From: Cydia pomonella
Taxonomy: Eukaryota; Arthropoda; Insecta; Lepidoptera; Tortricidae
Direction: 5' to 3'
DNA length: 64,000 nt
NCBI RefSeq assembly: GCF_033807575.1
Contig: NC_084716.1
Coordinates: 9,110,833 to 9,174,832, forward strand
The notes beneath the pieces were generated by a model that did not search any database, had not been told where the DNA came from, and was given only the letters and a program-made list of their open reading frames with translations. The translations under genes were made by a program, and so were the position numbers. This document shows, in pieces, positions 55,925 to 64,000 of the stretch. Positions within the stretch are counted from its first letter, which is position 1; the number at the start of each line of letters is the position of its first letter.

Positions 55925-56540
55925 TTTCTAGTAAAAAAACGAGGCCGCGAAATCGCGACCCCGGAATTACGATCGGACGTGAATTCGCGTCTTCGGCATC
56001 CGAGATAAGAATTATGAAAATTACAAATGCACTGAATCTAAAAACCAGCAACAGTTAATGTTATCTGTTTGTATGTTTTTATTTTCCTGACATCTATTTT
56101 TCTAGTGTGTAAGCGAATTGGTGTAGTACTGTAAGCTTGCACTGTGTTAAATAAATAAAATAAAAATAAAATAAATAAAATAAACAGTATAATATTATCC
56201 TTCATAAATAAAGTAACATTTTGGTATCAGCATTTAAGTACAGTTGTTTTCTAGCAAAAAAAAACACAACTCGAGGACGCGAAATCGCGTCCTCGGCATA
56301 ACGATTACACATAACATGGGACGCGAATTCGCGTCTTCGGCATCCGAGATAAGAATTATGAAAATTACAGATGCACTGAATCCAAAAACCAGCAACAGTA
56401 TAATATTATCCTTCATAAATAAAGTAACATTTTGGTATCAGCATTTAAGTACAGTTGTTTTCTAGCAAAAAAAAAAACAAATATTACGGCATTACGATTA
56501 CACATACATAGGACGCGAATTCGCGTGTTCGGCAATGAAT
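55925..56540. repeat. piggyBac right subterminal palindromic repeats
   Basis: Five palindromic units (GACGCGAATTCGCGTC type, some GACGCGAAATCGCGTC) near 55925, 55976, 56273, 56319 and 56511. They are followed by TTCGGCAT and embedded in a larger duplicated segment (aagaattatgaaaattac, aaaaccagcaacagt, taatattatccttcataaat). They mirror those at the left end. Confidence 0.75.
56104..56186 (+). repeat. Retroposon 3' end with AAATA tail
   Basis: GTGTGTAAGCGAATTGGTG followed by TGTGTTAAATAAATAAAATA repeats is a simple-repeat tail of a short non-LTR retroposon inside piggyBac. Confidence 0.4.
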
Positions 56541-56739
56541 GGGTTAAAAAGGCATCCAACACGGATACAGATAGATGGGATAGTGCAGGTACGTTGTGTG
56601 GGTGTTTCTATTCTACCCAAGTCATTTAATGTGCATTTTGTTTATTATCTCTATTGCAGACTCGGTAACAACTAAATAATGCGTTAACTGATTCGTTTTT
56701 TTTTTACTATATAAAGATGCTTTTATTCTTTAATTTAAG

Positions 56740-58979
56740 GTACCAGCTCTGCGTGTAAAGATGTGCAATCAGATGCATCTCTCGATTCTTTTAGCAGTAG
56801 CACAACAAATAACTCAATGTTGGATATTGGCTTGTGTTTGGACTCCGGTTATCAAGTCAATGATGATCTACGTTTGAAATTACTCAGACATCCTTGGAAT
56901 CCTAGCAAGACGTACAATTTTAGAAATGATGTTATCTTTGATGCTAAACGAGCGTTCCGACATGAATGGCTTACAACATATCCATGGTTAGCCTACTCAG
57001 CTGTAGCAAAGGGACCTCTGTGTAGGATATGTGTTTTATTTCGGCCTCCAGTGCAGCGCGGTCTACAAGGACAGTTCATAGTTTCTCCTTGTCTCAAATA
57101 TCAAAAGTTTCATGAAGCTGCTAAGTCTCACGAGACCAGTAAGTGGCATCGTGACGCACTAGCTTCGTCAAATACTTTTGAAAAGATCATGGATAGAAAG
57201 GGACTTAGCGTTCATGAATCTTTAAATACGGCGTATCACAGGGAAGTTGAAGAAAATCGTTTAAAACTACGACCTATCATTACAACGATTTTATTTTGTG
57301 GGCGACATGATCTTCCACTTCGTGGTAAAATCGACGATGGTTCCGTTTTTACAGATCTGCTACATTTTCGAGTAGACTCGGGAGACGAGATTTTAAAAAA
57401 TCATTTAGAATCAGGAGCAAAAAATTCCTTATACATATCGCATCAAATTCAAAACGAATTGATTGAATGTTGTTCCGATGTTCTGAAAGGCACAATAATT
57501 GAGGAGGTAAGAAATGCATCAGCTTTTTCGGTGTTGGCCGATGAGACGGCGGATATTAGTGGTACAGAGCAATTGTCGATAGGTGTTCGCTATCTACGCA
57601 ATGACAAAGATGAAAAACCAATGATTTGTGAAGAATTTCTCGGATATGTACCGTTACAAGAACTGAATGCTCAAGCTATTTCTGAAGCAATTATTCGCTT
57701 CTTGCAAGATTGTAACCTTGATTTAAATAAACTTGTAGGCCAAGGATACGACGGATGTGCTACAATGGCAGGTCACGTAGGTGGTGTTCAGAAAATTATT
57801 AATGATAAATATCCTTCAGCCATATTTTTCCACTGTGCAAGTCATGTATTAAATCTTGTCATTAATGACCTAAATACTGTCAGTGAAGTAAGAAATACTG
57901 CTGGGACTACAAAGGAAATTATAAATTTTTTTAGAGAGAGCACGTTGCGGCGGAATAAAATTCCAAATATTATTATATTTTGCGAAACGCGTTGGACAGC
58001 AAAGTACAAAAGTATAAGACTCTTTTCTGAAAACTTTCTGACTATTTTGCAAGTTTTAGATGAATTTTCGCATGACGCACAAAATTCAAAAACGAAAACC
58101 AAAGCTTATCAGCTTTACACGACTGCAACTACTCCTACATACATTGTGACACTTTTAGTAATTGCAACATATTCTGCCAAACTTGAACCCGTGTGCAATC
58201 AATTACAAGAAGTAAATATGACTATGAAGGCAGTACACGATCATGTTAATAAATTAACTGATATATTTCAATCTCATCGTGATAACGCCTCTATGGACTT
58301 CGCAGTCATTTTCGAGAAAGCTCAAAATATTTGTGAGAAACTGGATGTTGAATTAAAGCGTCCCCGAGTAGTGGCAAGATAGACTTGCAGATCAAATCAC
58401 CCGTCTGAAAATGTGGAAGAATTTTTCCGAAGATCTATATACATCCCTTACTTAGATTCTGTAATTTCTTCACTAAAAACACGATTTTCTTCAACACACA
58501 AGAAAGCATTTTCGCTTATGCAGCTTCACCCACAAAATATGACAAAATTAGATACATCAGTTTTTTTATCGATAGCAGAAGATTTACAGAACCTCTACGG
58601 AGGTTTTCTACATAATTTTATCGCCGAGGCTACCACATGGTACGAGGTAATGAGCAAAGAAAATACATCGGTTTTAAATAAATCTATTGAATACGTAGAT
58701 CTGATTGCACAGGCCACTCCGTTTTATCCAGCGATATGCGAGGCAATAAAAATTGCTTTAACTATTCCAGCTACAACATGTAGTATAGAACGTACATTCA
58801 GTACGTTACGACGAGTGAAGACGTGGAATCGCTCAACAATGGGAGACGCGAGGCTAAGTGGCCTTTGCATGCTCAGCGTTCACAGGAAAAGAGTGGAGGA
58901 GGATACCGAATTTGTTGACAAAGTCATAAATCAATTTGCACGGCAACCTAGACGCCTCCAATTTTTATTCAAACAGTGA
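56740..58979 (+). pseudogene. hAT transposase exon 2 (zf-TTF, DUF4371, hAT dimerisation)
   Basis: Acceptor taatttaag precedes 56740; phase matches exon 1. Order: zf-TTF-like region (HPWNPSKTYNFRN, FRHEWLTTYPWLAYS, LCRICVLF, HETSKWHRDAL). The DUF4371 core has FSVLADETADISGTEQLSI and VGQGYDGCATMAGHVGGVQ, then FFHCASHVLNLVINDL. The C-terminal hAT dimerisation region has IPATTCSIERTFSTLRRVKT. A single in-frame TAG at 58380 interrupts an otherwise intact frame of about 750 residues. It mobilises elements with 8-bp duplications. The one nonsense codon plus the split exon 1 make it inactive. Confidence 0.85.
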
Positions 58980-59107
58980 GAAAAAAAATCTATACTTTTT
59001 AATCAATGATTACTTGCCAATAATATAATATAAATTTTTTTCATGTATTTCTTTTCTGCCAGGGGGGTGCAAGTGTACCCCCTTGCACCCCTCTCCCGGC
59101 GCCCATG

Positions 59108-60885
59108 GGTATGATGCACCCTGTGTTCCAATCCTCGGGTTGCAGTGATCGTTGTGTAATGTAATCCATTGAAGTTTTTCTAAGCCAATTATGAAGTGCA
59201 CATGTCGTTTTAACAAGTTGTTCAACTTTTTGCACTGATAATGGAATCGGCTTTTCAAAGATTCTAAATTTTGATACTAATATTCCAAAAATGTTTTCTA
59301 CTACGCGGCGAGCTCTTGAGAGTCGATAGTTAAATATTTTTTGTTTATCGCCGAACTCCCCTCTAGTATTATATGGTTTTAAGATATCTGTTCGCAATGG
59401 AAAGGCGTCGTCTGCCACGATTACGCCCTCCTTTGGGAAATTAAGAAGGTTTGATGACAAAGCTTCATTGAATGTTGATTTATTAAATACAGATGCATCA
59501 TTAGCTCTTCCGTTGTTCCCAACATCGATATAAATGAAATTATATTCCGCATCCACTACTGCAAATAGGTGAATACTGAAATTCTTTTTGACAAAAAGTT
59601 TTTGTAGTCAAAATAGTCGGAGCCTGAATTTCCAGGGCATCTTATATTCAACAATTTTCCGTCCATTGCTCCGCAACAGTTTGGAAAGTTCCATAATATA
59701 TAGTAGTCTTCCATAATTTTTTTCCAGTCGTTTTGATTTTCAGGTACCTGTAACAGTCATTCAATTTTATTTACAGGATACAACAATACGAGTAAACACC
59801 CAGAAAGAATCACAAGTGACTCAAAATGAAAGCTCCGTTGAATCTGATCAAAACAATTCTCAGCCTAGTGGTGAAGAACAAAAGACACCAAGTGGTGAAA
59901 ATAGCAGGGATGGAAGTAGCGAATTGATGACACCTACATTTTGTAAACCAATGAACCGCAAAAGAAAGAGTGATATGCCAATTGATAGGGCAATCAAGGA
60001 ATTAAAAACTATAAGCGAGCAAAACAAAAAACAAACTGAAGATGAGTTTGATTTATTTTGCAGAAGTTTGGCAATACAACTGAAGAAGATGCCTCTAAAC
60101 AGAGCATTGTTATGTCAAGAGAAACTTCAATCTGTTATGACACAGGAACGGTTAGCACAGATGATGCAACCGTCACCTGAAACGTTATATTCGGACTCCA
60201 GCGTCTCACCTCAATATGATCAACATCATTCTTATGTCACTCAGCAAGTTTACTCGCCAACGCCTATACCTATGAGCTCTCCACAAGAGACGAATCAAAT
60301 CATGATAACCGAAACATCCACCGAAAACATACTCTCACAAGCTCTTCAAAGTATTATGTAACGTTTGTCATGATTAAACTTGTGCATTTAAAATAAATAA
60401 GTTACAAGTAAATAGTTTTTCTTTTCCATTAAAAGTATACTAACCTTAATATACTTTCCAAGTGCCGTCCAAATAGCTTCGCATACTTCTTGGAAAAAGT
60501 ATGATATCGTATTCCGAGGTACTCTGTATAAGTACTCTAAAGTTCCAAAAGAATCGCCTGTAGCAAGGTATCTCAGTACAATTTGAAGTTTTGTTCGATT
60601 AGGTATACTATCTCTCATCATAGTATTTTGTTTCGTTATTAACGGAGCAATGAGTACTAGAAGTTCTTCAAATTTACTTTTATCCATTCGCAGATGATTG
60701 TGATATGATTCAGGATCTTCATCGGCTAGTTCTCTTAGCAATGTGTTTGAAGCTCCAAATAAATTTCTTCTTGCAATCCATGGCCGCACCCACCATCGCC
60801 AACGTTTTCTTTTTTGTCAAGTCCTTGATCAAATGTTCACAAATTAAACTTATTCCAAGAGACACCACTTCATTGACGCCATATT
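59108..60885 (-). pseudogene. PIF/Harbinger (HARBI1-like) transposase, main part
   Basis: Exon 1 (about 60885-60445): ICEHLIKDL, then RWWVRPWIARRNLFGASNTL, RMDKSKFEELLVLIAPLI and RYLATGDSFGTLEYLYRVP, ending KYIK at AAG|GTTAGT. Exon 2 (from 59747, acceptor gactgttacag) is in matching phase 0: VPENQNDWKKIMEDYY, NFPNCCGAMDGKLLNIRCPG (first Asp), YIDVGNNGRANDASVFNKS (second) and ARRVVENIFGILVSKFRI (Glu). Coding continues into 43734-43556 beyond the hAT insertion. Frameshifts occur near 60800 and 59575. The DDE_Tnp_4 enzyme normally acts with a MADF/Myb-like partner. Confidence 0.85.
59777..60361 (+). pseudogene. MADF-BESS gene, last exon, inside the transposase intron
   Basis: Acceptor ttttatttacag precedes GAT at 59777; the frame is open from there (DTTIRVNTQKESQVTQNESS) to TAA at 60361. 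A Ser/Gln-rich acidic stretch leads to MNRKRKSDMPIDRAIKELK and a BESS-like helix pair, EDEFDLFCRSLAIQLKKMPL then NRALLCQEKLQSVM. BESS motifs mediate protein-protein contacts. Phase 0 matches the GC-donor end of MADF exon 2 at 39778. It lies wholly within, and antisense to, the intron 59748-60444 of the transposase. The exon itself is intact; the gene is broken in exons 1-2. Confidence 0.6.
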
Positions 60886-61571
60886 GACAGAAAAGAGTGG
60901 TGAATGTTCATTTCTGTGTAATTCTACTGAGGCACCAAGGAAACACGTTCGTTCAACATAGAATGTATTTCGAGAACGAAGAATTAAGCCTACCCACATT
61001 CAGTCGGCGCCTGATTACTAAATCTACCCACATATGTCACATATTTATTTATTTTTTATTTTATTTTTCCATCATATATTTACCTTTTTTGCTTTATAAA
61101 CGTTGATTTACTTCTTTTTTCTTGCAATTCTTACACACTGGATGCGATCTGGAGCGACACAAAGAAAAGAAGTCTGGAGCTACGAAAATTTTGTTACGCT
61201 GGAAACCGTAACAAAATTTGTGAGATTTCATGTAAAGCCGAGTCAGTTATCTTAGTCACTATGTAGGTAGGTAACTATTCAACAACATTAATTTTACCTA
61301 TCCTAATATGTTACCTACCAACATTTAGTACTCGTAATTGTGTTGAATACGTCTATGTAGTATTGACACAATACTTTATTAAAATTATTGTGTACTTATA
61401 ATTATTTAAGCTGAAAATAATAAAATTTTAGAAAACTTGAAAATATATTTGAGAACATTCTTATAACAAGTTTGTCAGTAGCAAAAGGCGCGAAATTCAA
61501 ATTTTCTATGGGACGATTACACGACTTCGCAGCTACATTTTTAAAATTTGCCGCTTTCTTCTTCTGTTGGA
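60886..61571. other. No gene recognised
   Basis: AT-rich. It presumably includes the right end of the Harbinger element, but no terminal repeat could be matched. Confidence 0.4.
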
Positions 61572-61575
61572 ATAT

Positions 61576-62640
61576 GTATAGACTACAGGACTTCACGTAC
61601 GGATTATCGGGTAAGTCAATATTCACAACTCTAGATATCAACCGCGCTTACCATGCCATTGAAATCGCGCCAGAAGATATCGAGAAAAGCGCGGTGATCA
61701 CACCCTTCGGCTTATTTGAGTTTACAAGACTCTGTTTTGGGCTCAGAAACGCAGCACAGACGTTCCAGCGCTTCATGAATGCACAGCTGCAAGACATAGA
61801 AACCATCACTGACGAGCAAGGCGTGAGTTCATCCCTATTTTGCTACATAGATGACGTAATAATAGCATCAGAGAACGAGAACGTGCACAGAGAGCATTTA
61901 GGTAAGGTACTTGAGAGTTTTGACAGAGTAGGTTTGACAATTAATTTAGGCAAGTGCCAATTTGGACTGTCACAGGTAGATTTTTTAGGTTATACAGTGT
62001 CGGCAGACGGACTGCGGCCGCGCAACGATAAAGTTAAGGCAATTGTAGGCTATCCGAGGCCAGAGACCGTCGAGCAACTTAGACGTTTTTTAGGAATGGT
62101 TAACTTTTATAGGGCACATTTAGGCAAAGCGGCGGATGTGCAGAGTCACTTAAATAAGTATTTACATAATTCAAAGAAAAAGCATCAGTCCAGAATCGAG
62201 TGGGACGCGGCAGCAGTGACCGCGTTTGAGCAATGTAAGGAGAGCTTAAAAAACGCCATTACATTGTCGTTTCCGGTCCCAGACGTTCCGCTAGCGCTTA
62301 TGACAGATGCATCGGGAACCTCAGCGGGTAGCGTGTTACAGCAGAGAGTAGACAATAGCTGGAGTCCGCTAGGTTATTTTTCGAAAGCGTTTTCAGATGC
62401 ACAAAAAAAGTATAGTACATATGACAGAGAGTTGACTGCAATATACATGTCTATAGCGTATTTTAGGAATATGATAGAGGGCAGGAGATTAATAGTGTAC
62501 ACGGACCATAAGCCTCTCACGGTAGCACTAACAAAGGTAGGGTCAGCAAAAGAGACGCCACGACGAGCGAGACAGCTAATGTACATCAGCGAATTTACGA
62601 GCGAGATAGAAACGGAAACGAATACGAATGGACGCGGACG
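61576..62640 (+). pseudogene. Ty3/gypsy RT-RNase H fragment
   Basis: Starts within RT at LSGKSIFTTLDINRAYHAIE and has LCFGLRNAAQTFQRFMN, the catalytic FCYIDDVIIASEN, GKCQFGLSQVDFLGYTVSAD and RRFLGMVNFYRAHLGKAADV. RNase H has ALMTDASGTSAGSVLQQRV, STYDRELTAIYMSIAYFRN and VYTDHKPLTVAL. The frame is uninterrupted but lacks protease and the RT fingers on the left and integrase on the right. It is a truncated insertion of a lineage distinct from the complete gypsy at 44848. An apparent upstream start (61472) is non-homologous sequence. Confidence 0.8.
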
Positions 62641-62739
62641 GATCTTATTTTTGTAATTCAGTTTCGAATTATAGTAAAAACGAACTTCATTTTTTTACTT
62701 CCCTTTCTGGGGGGTTTGAGGTGGCCATTTCTGGCCCTT

Positions 62740-62925
62740 TTTGGCTCCTAGCAGGAGAGTCCTGGCAAGTAAGTCTTTGATTATCGTATTTTCGATTGTA
62801 AATACGATAATCAAAAACAATAAACTTACCTTGTGTAAGTAGGTTTAATATACTTAACAACGACGACCTGTAACTATTGTTATCAATAAATTTTCATTTT
62901 CATTTTCATTTTTCATTTTCCTTAA
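62740..62925 (+). repeat. Retroposon 3' end with CATTTT tail
   Basis: Contains an inverted repeat (GATTATCGTATTTTCGATTG / aaatacgataatc) and ends AATAAATTTTCATTTTCATT with further CATTTT units. It is the same tail type as the fragment at 19796-20026. Confidence 0.5.
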
Positions 62926-62949
62926 AATTAAACGGAAACCGGCTTTAAA

Positions 62950-63420
62950 GAAATTTCATTTAAGTGAACGTCTTAGATTTGCACGAGAAAAAATGCATTG
63001 GAAAACTGAGTGGTTTAAAGTCATTTTTAGCGATTAAAAAAAGTTTAACCTTGATGGGCCCGATGACTTTTCTCATTATTTTCACGATTTGAGAAAAAGT
63101 GAATTGATTTTATCCCGACGACGTAGAGATTTTGGTTCGGCAATGGTATGGGGAGCAGTCTGATACAAAGGTTCTATAGATTTAGTTTTTTTAAAGGTAG
63201 ACAGAACTCTCAAAAATATATAGAACTATTAGAAAAAGAAAGATAAACTTTTATCAAAGTAAATGGCGGTTCAGATTTTATTTTCCAGCATGATAATGCA
63301 AGTATTCATTCTGTACACGCTGTACGGTCATGGTTTAAAAATCACAATATAAATGTTTTAGAATGCCCATCGACTCGGTTTTTCAAATATCTAATTAGGT
63401 CAATTCAAAATCTTTAATGG
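62950..63420 (+). pseudogene. mariner-type (maT-like) transposase relic
   Basis: Across several frames the order is LKFAR-like start, KFNLDGPDDFSHY, ILSRRRRDFGSAMVWGAV, FIFQHDNASIHS (second catalytic Asp region) and HNINVLECPS. This corresponds to the central DDE region of Tc1/mariner transposases. Many stops and shifts are present, and the third catalytic region is lost after CPS. It is an old, dead copy. Confidence 0.65.
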
Positions 63421-63661
63421 ACTATAACGTTAGTATGACTAATGTGTTGTCATACAAACGTTTTAATTCGTCAAATGACTAATAAGAGTAATTAATACGT
63501 CTATAGGACCTAGTAGTCATTTCATTACCATTATAAGACTGCAGTCCAACTTTATGTCGTACAAGTCAAGTCAATTACGACGTTTTTGTTTGTTGGGTAG
63601 TATGTGACATCCTTTGTATGTGCATAGGAAATAATGTAACTTTTGGAGAAAAAGGGAAGGA
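63421..63661. other. No gene; purine-rich end
   Basis: No coding signature. It ends in GGAGAAAAAGGGAAGG (63646-63661), which could be the polypurine tract of the LTR that follows. Confidence 0.4.
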
Positions 63662-63780
63662 TGTTATAAGTATGCAGCTTACTTAAGTTGTCAAGTGTGT
63701 AGCAGCCTTAAGTAGAATATAAATGATCTATAGTACTGGTTGTTAATGGATCTCAATAAAAGACATCTTATTTTATAACA
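63662..63780 (+). repeat. Short LTR (solo or 3' LTR remnant)
   Basis: 119 bp from TGTTATAAG to TTATAACA (inverted termini, TG...CA) with TATAAATGATC and AATAAAAGACATC promoter and poly(A)-like signals, preceded by a purine tract. Copia-like in style. No internal element sequence is attached. Confidence 0.45.
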
Positions 63781-63849
63781 AGCAGAAACGTCTGCGAACG
63801 ATGCTATTATTATTAAGCTTAGAATAAATTTAAAAGTGGAAAAATTACT

Positions 63850-63946
63850 GTCTATGTATTACTGTGTTGTGGGTGAAACTTGAACTCACGGCCTCTGGAT
63901 CGATACTCCAGCGCTCTGCCATATAAGCCACCAAGACCTAATCCCG
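63850..63946 (-). repeat. tRNA-like SINE head
   Basis: On the minus strand: GGTCTTGGTGGCTTATATGG, GCAGAGCGCTGGAGTATCGA and GTGAGTTCAAGTTTCACCC. The D-arm, anticodon-arm (CTGGA/TCCAG) and T-arm pair, but the acceptor stem does not, so this is a SINE head rather than a tRNA gene. Confidence 0.6.
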
Positions 63947-64000
63947 CTCGCATCGCTATATGGTAAAAAAATGGTGCAAAATTTAAAAGCGACCATCCAA

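Larger units (their letters stand above)
44326..56543 (-). mobile_element. piggyBac element with nested gypsy
   Basis: Termini CCCATTCATTGCCGA at both ends (inverted), each flanked by TTAA (44322-44325 and 56544-56547), are diagnostic of piggyBac. Excluding the gypsy insertion it is about 4.5 kb. It carries a minus-strand DDE transposase remnant, palindromic subterminal repeats at both ends, a five-copy tandem array and a small MITE. Confidence 0.9.
44250..56588 (+). pseudogene. hAT transposase exon 1, split by piggyBac
   Basis: ATG at 44250 gives MSDIRRFLCKKRKK, then after a shift in an A-run SDEDDSDSSI up to TTAA. Coding resumes at 56548 with KKASNTDTDRWDSAG and ends at donor GCAG|GTACGT (56588) in phase 1. 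A short basic-then-acidic N-terminus is typical of ZMYM-like hAT transposases. The piggyBac inserted at the TTAA within ATT AAA. The span listed is almost all inserted sequence; the exon parts are 44250-44325 and 56548-56588. Confidence 0.7.
43735..59107 (+). mobile_element. hAT element (zf-TTF/DUF4371 type) with nested piggyBac
   Basis: Termini CATGGGCGCCG and its inverse are flanked by exact GGTATGAT (43727-43734 and 59108-59115), the 8-bp duplication of hAT transposons. Subterminal G-rich blocks (GGGGGGTGCA) occur at both ends. Without the 12.2-kb piggyBac (and its TTAA) it is about 3.15 kb. It interrupts the 3' coding end of a PIF/Harbinger transposase. Confidence 0.88.

Noticed and set aside
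63866..63943. tRNA gene (minus)
   Set aside because: D, anticodon and T arms can pair but the acceptor stem cannot; matches a SINE head.

Overview
The window is eukaryotic, AT-rich, intron-bearing DNA made almost entirely of transposable elements (TEs), and it most resembles an insect genome, probably a moth or butterfly. That assignment is inference. It rests on the mix of Copia, BEL/Pao, Ty3/gypsy, RTE-like and jockey retroelements with pogo/Tigger, hAT, piggyBac, PIF/Harbinger, Merlin and mariner DNA transposons, and on tRNA-derived SINEs and short dispersed repeats of a kind I recognise from Lepidoptera. No rRNA, true tRNA, CRISPR or bacterial operon structure was seen.

Layout. 0-1 kb: Copia gag, primer site and LTR (minus). 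2-3.3 kb: decayed fragments of an unidentified insect family. 3.3-6 kb: two MITE-like repeats, a SINE and small spliced exons with a SAM-like domain. 6.7-8.4 kb: decayed PIN-like/Cys-rich gene and a Merlin-type transposase end. 8.4-15 kb: a well-preserved Pao-type pol with its 3' LTR, a captured polyadenylated LTR end with 74 T, and an older BEL fragment split by a SINE. 16.5-21.7 kb: a palindromic repeat carrying a Tigger element that is itself split by a non-autonomous hAT and by a retroposed fragment. 22-24 kb: a second pogo-like transposase with a PHD finger. 25.4-26 kb: jockey and YqaJ fragments. 26.5-31.5 kb: a complete-looking LINE inside 430-bp direct repeats. 31.5-34.8 kb: two decayed BEL/Pao fragments in opposite orientation. 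35 kb: one exon of a DUF4806-like gene.

39-60.9 kb is a nested stack that can be read from target-site duplications. A gypsy element (44848-52567, TSD ACCT) lies in a piggyBac (44326-56543, TSD TTAA). The piggyBac lies in exon 1 of a zf-TTF/DUF4371 hAT (43735-59107, TSD GGTATGAT). The hAT lies in the 3' end of a PIF/Harbinger transposase gene. A MADF-BESS accessory gene on the opposite strand appears interlocked with that transposase: each gene's last exon lies in an intron of the other. 61.5-64 kb holds a gypsy RT-RNase H fragment, a mariner relic, a short LTR and a SINE.

The most striking single object is the LINE. ORF1 and ORF2 share one reading frame and are separated by a lone amber stop in the context CAA TAG CAA TTA, the classical tobamovirus-type readthrough signal. 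ORF2 has no AUG before its endonuclease domain. This predicts ORF1-ORF2 expression by stop-codon readthrough. The two flanking 430-bp repeats look identical by eye, which implies either an extremely long target-site duplication or a more complex insertion.

Most coding sequences are TE proteins. The best host-gene candidates are the SAM-like exons (4.4-5.9 kb), the unrecognised exon at 15.8 kb and the DUF4806-like exon (35.0-35.4 kb).
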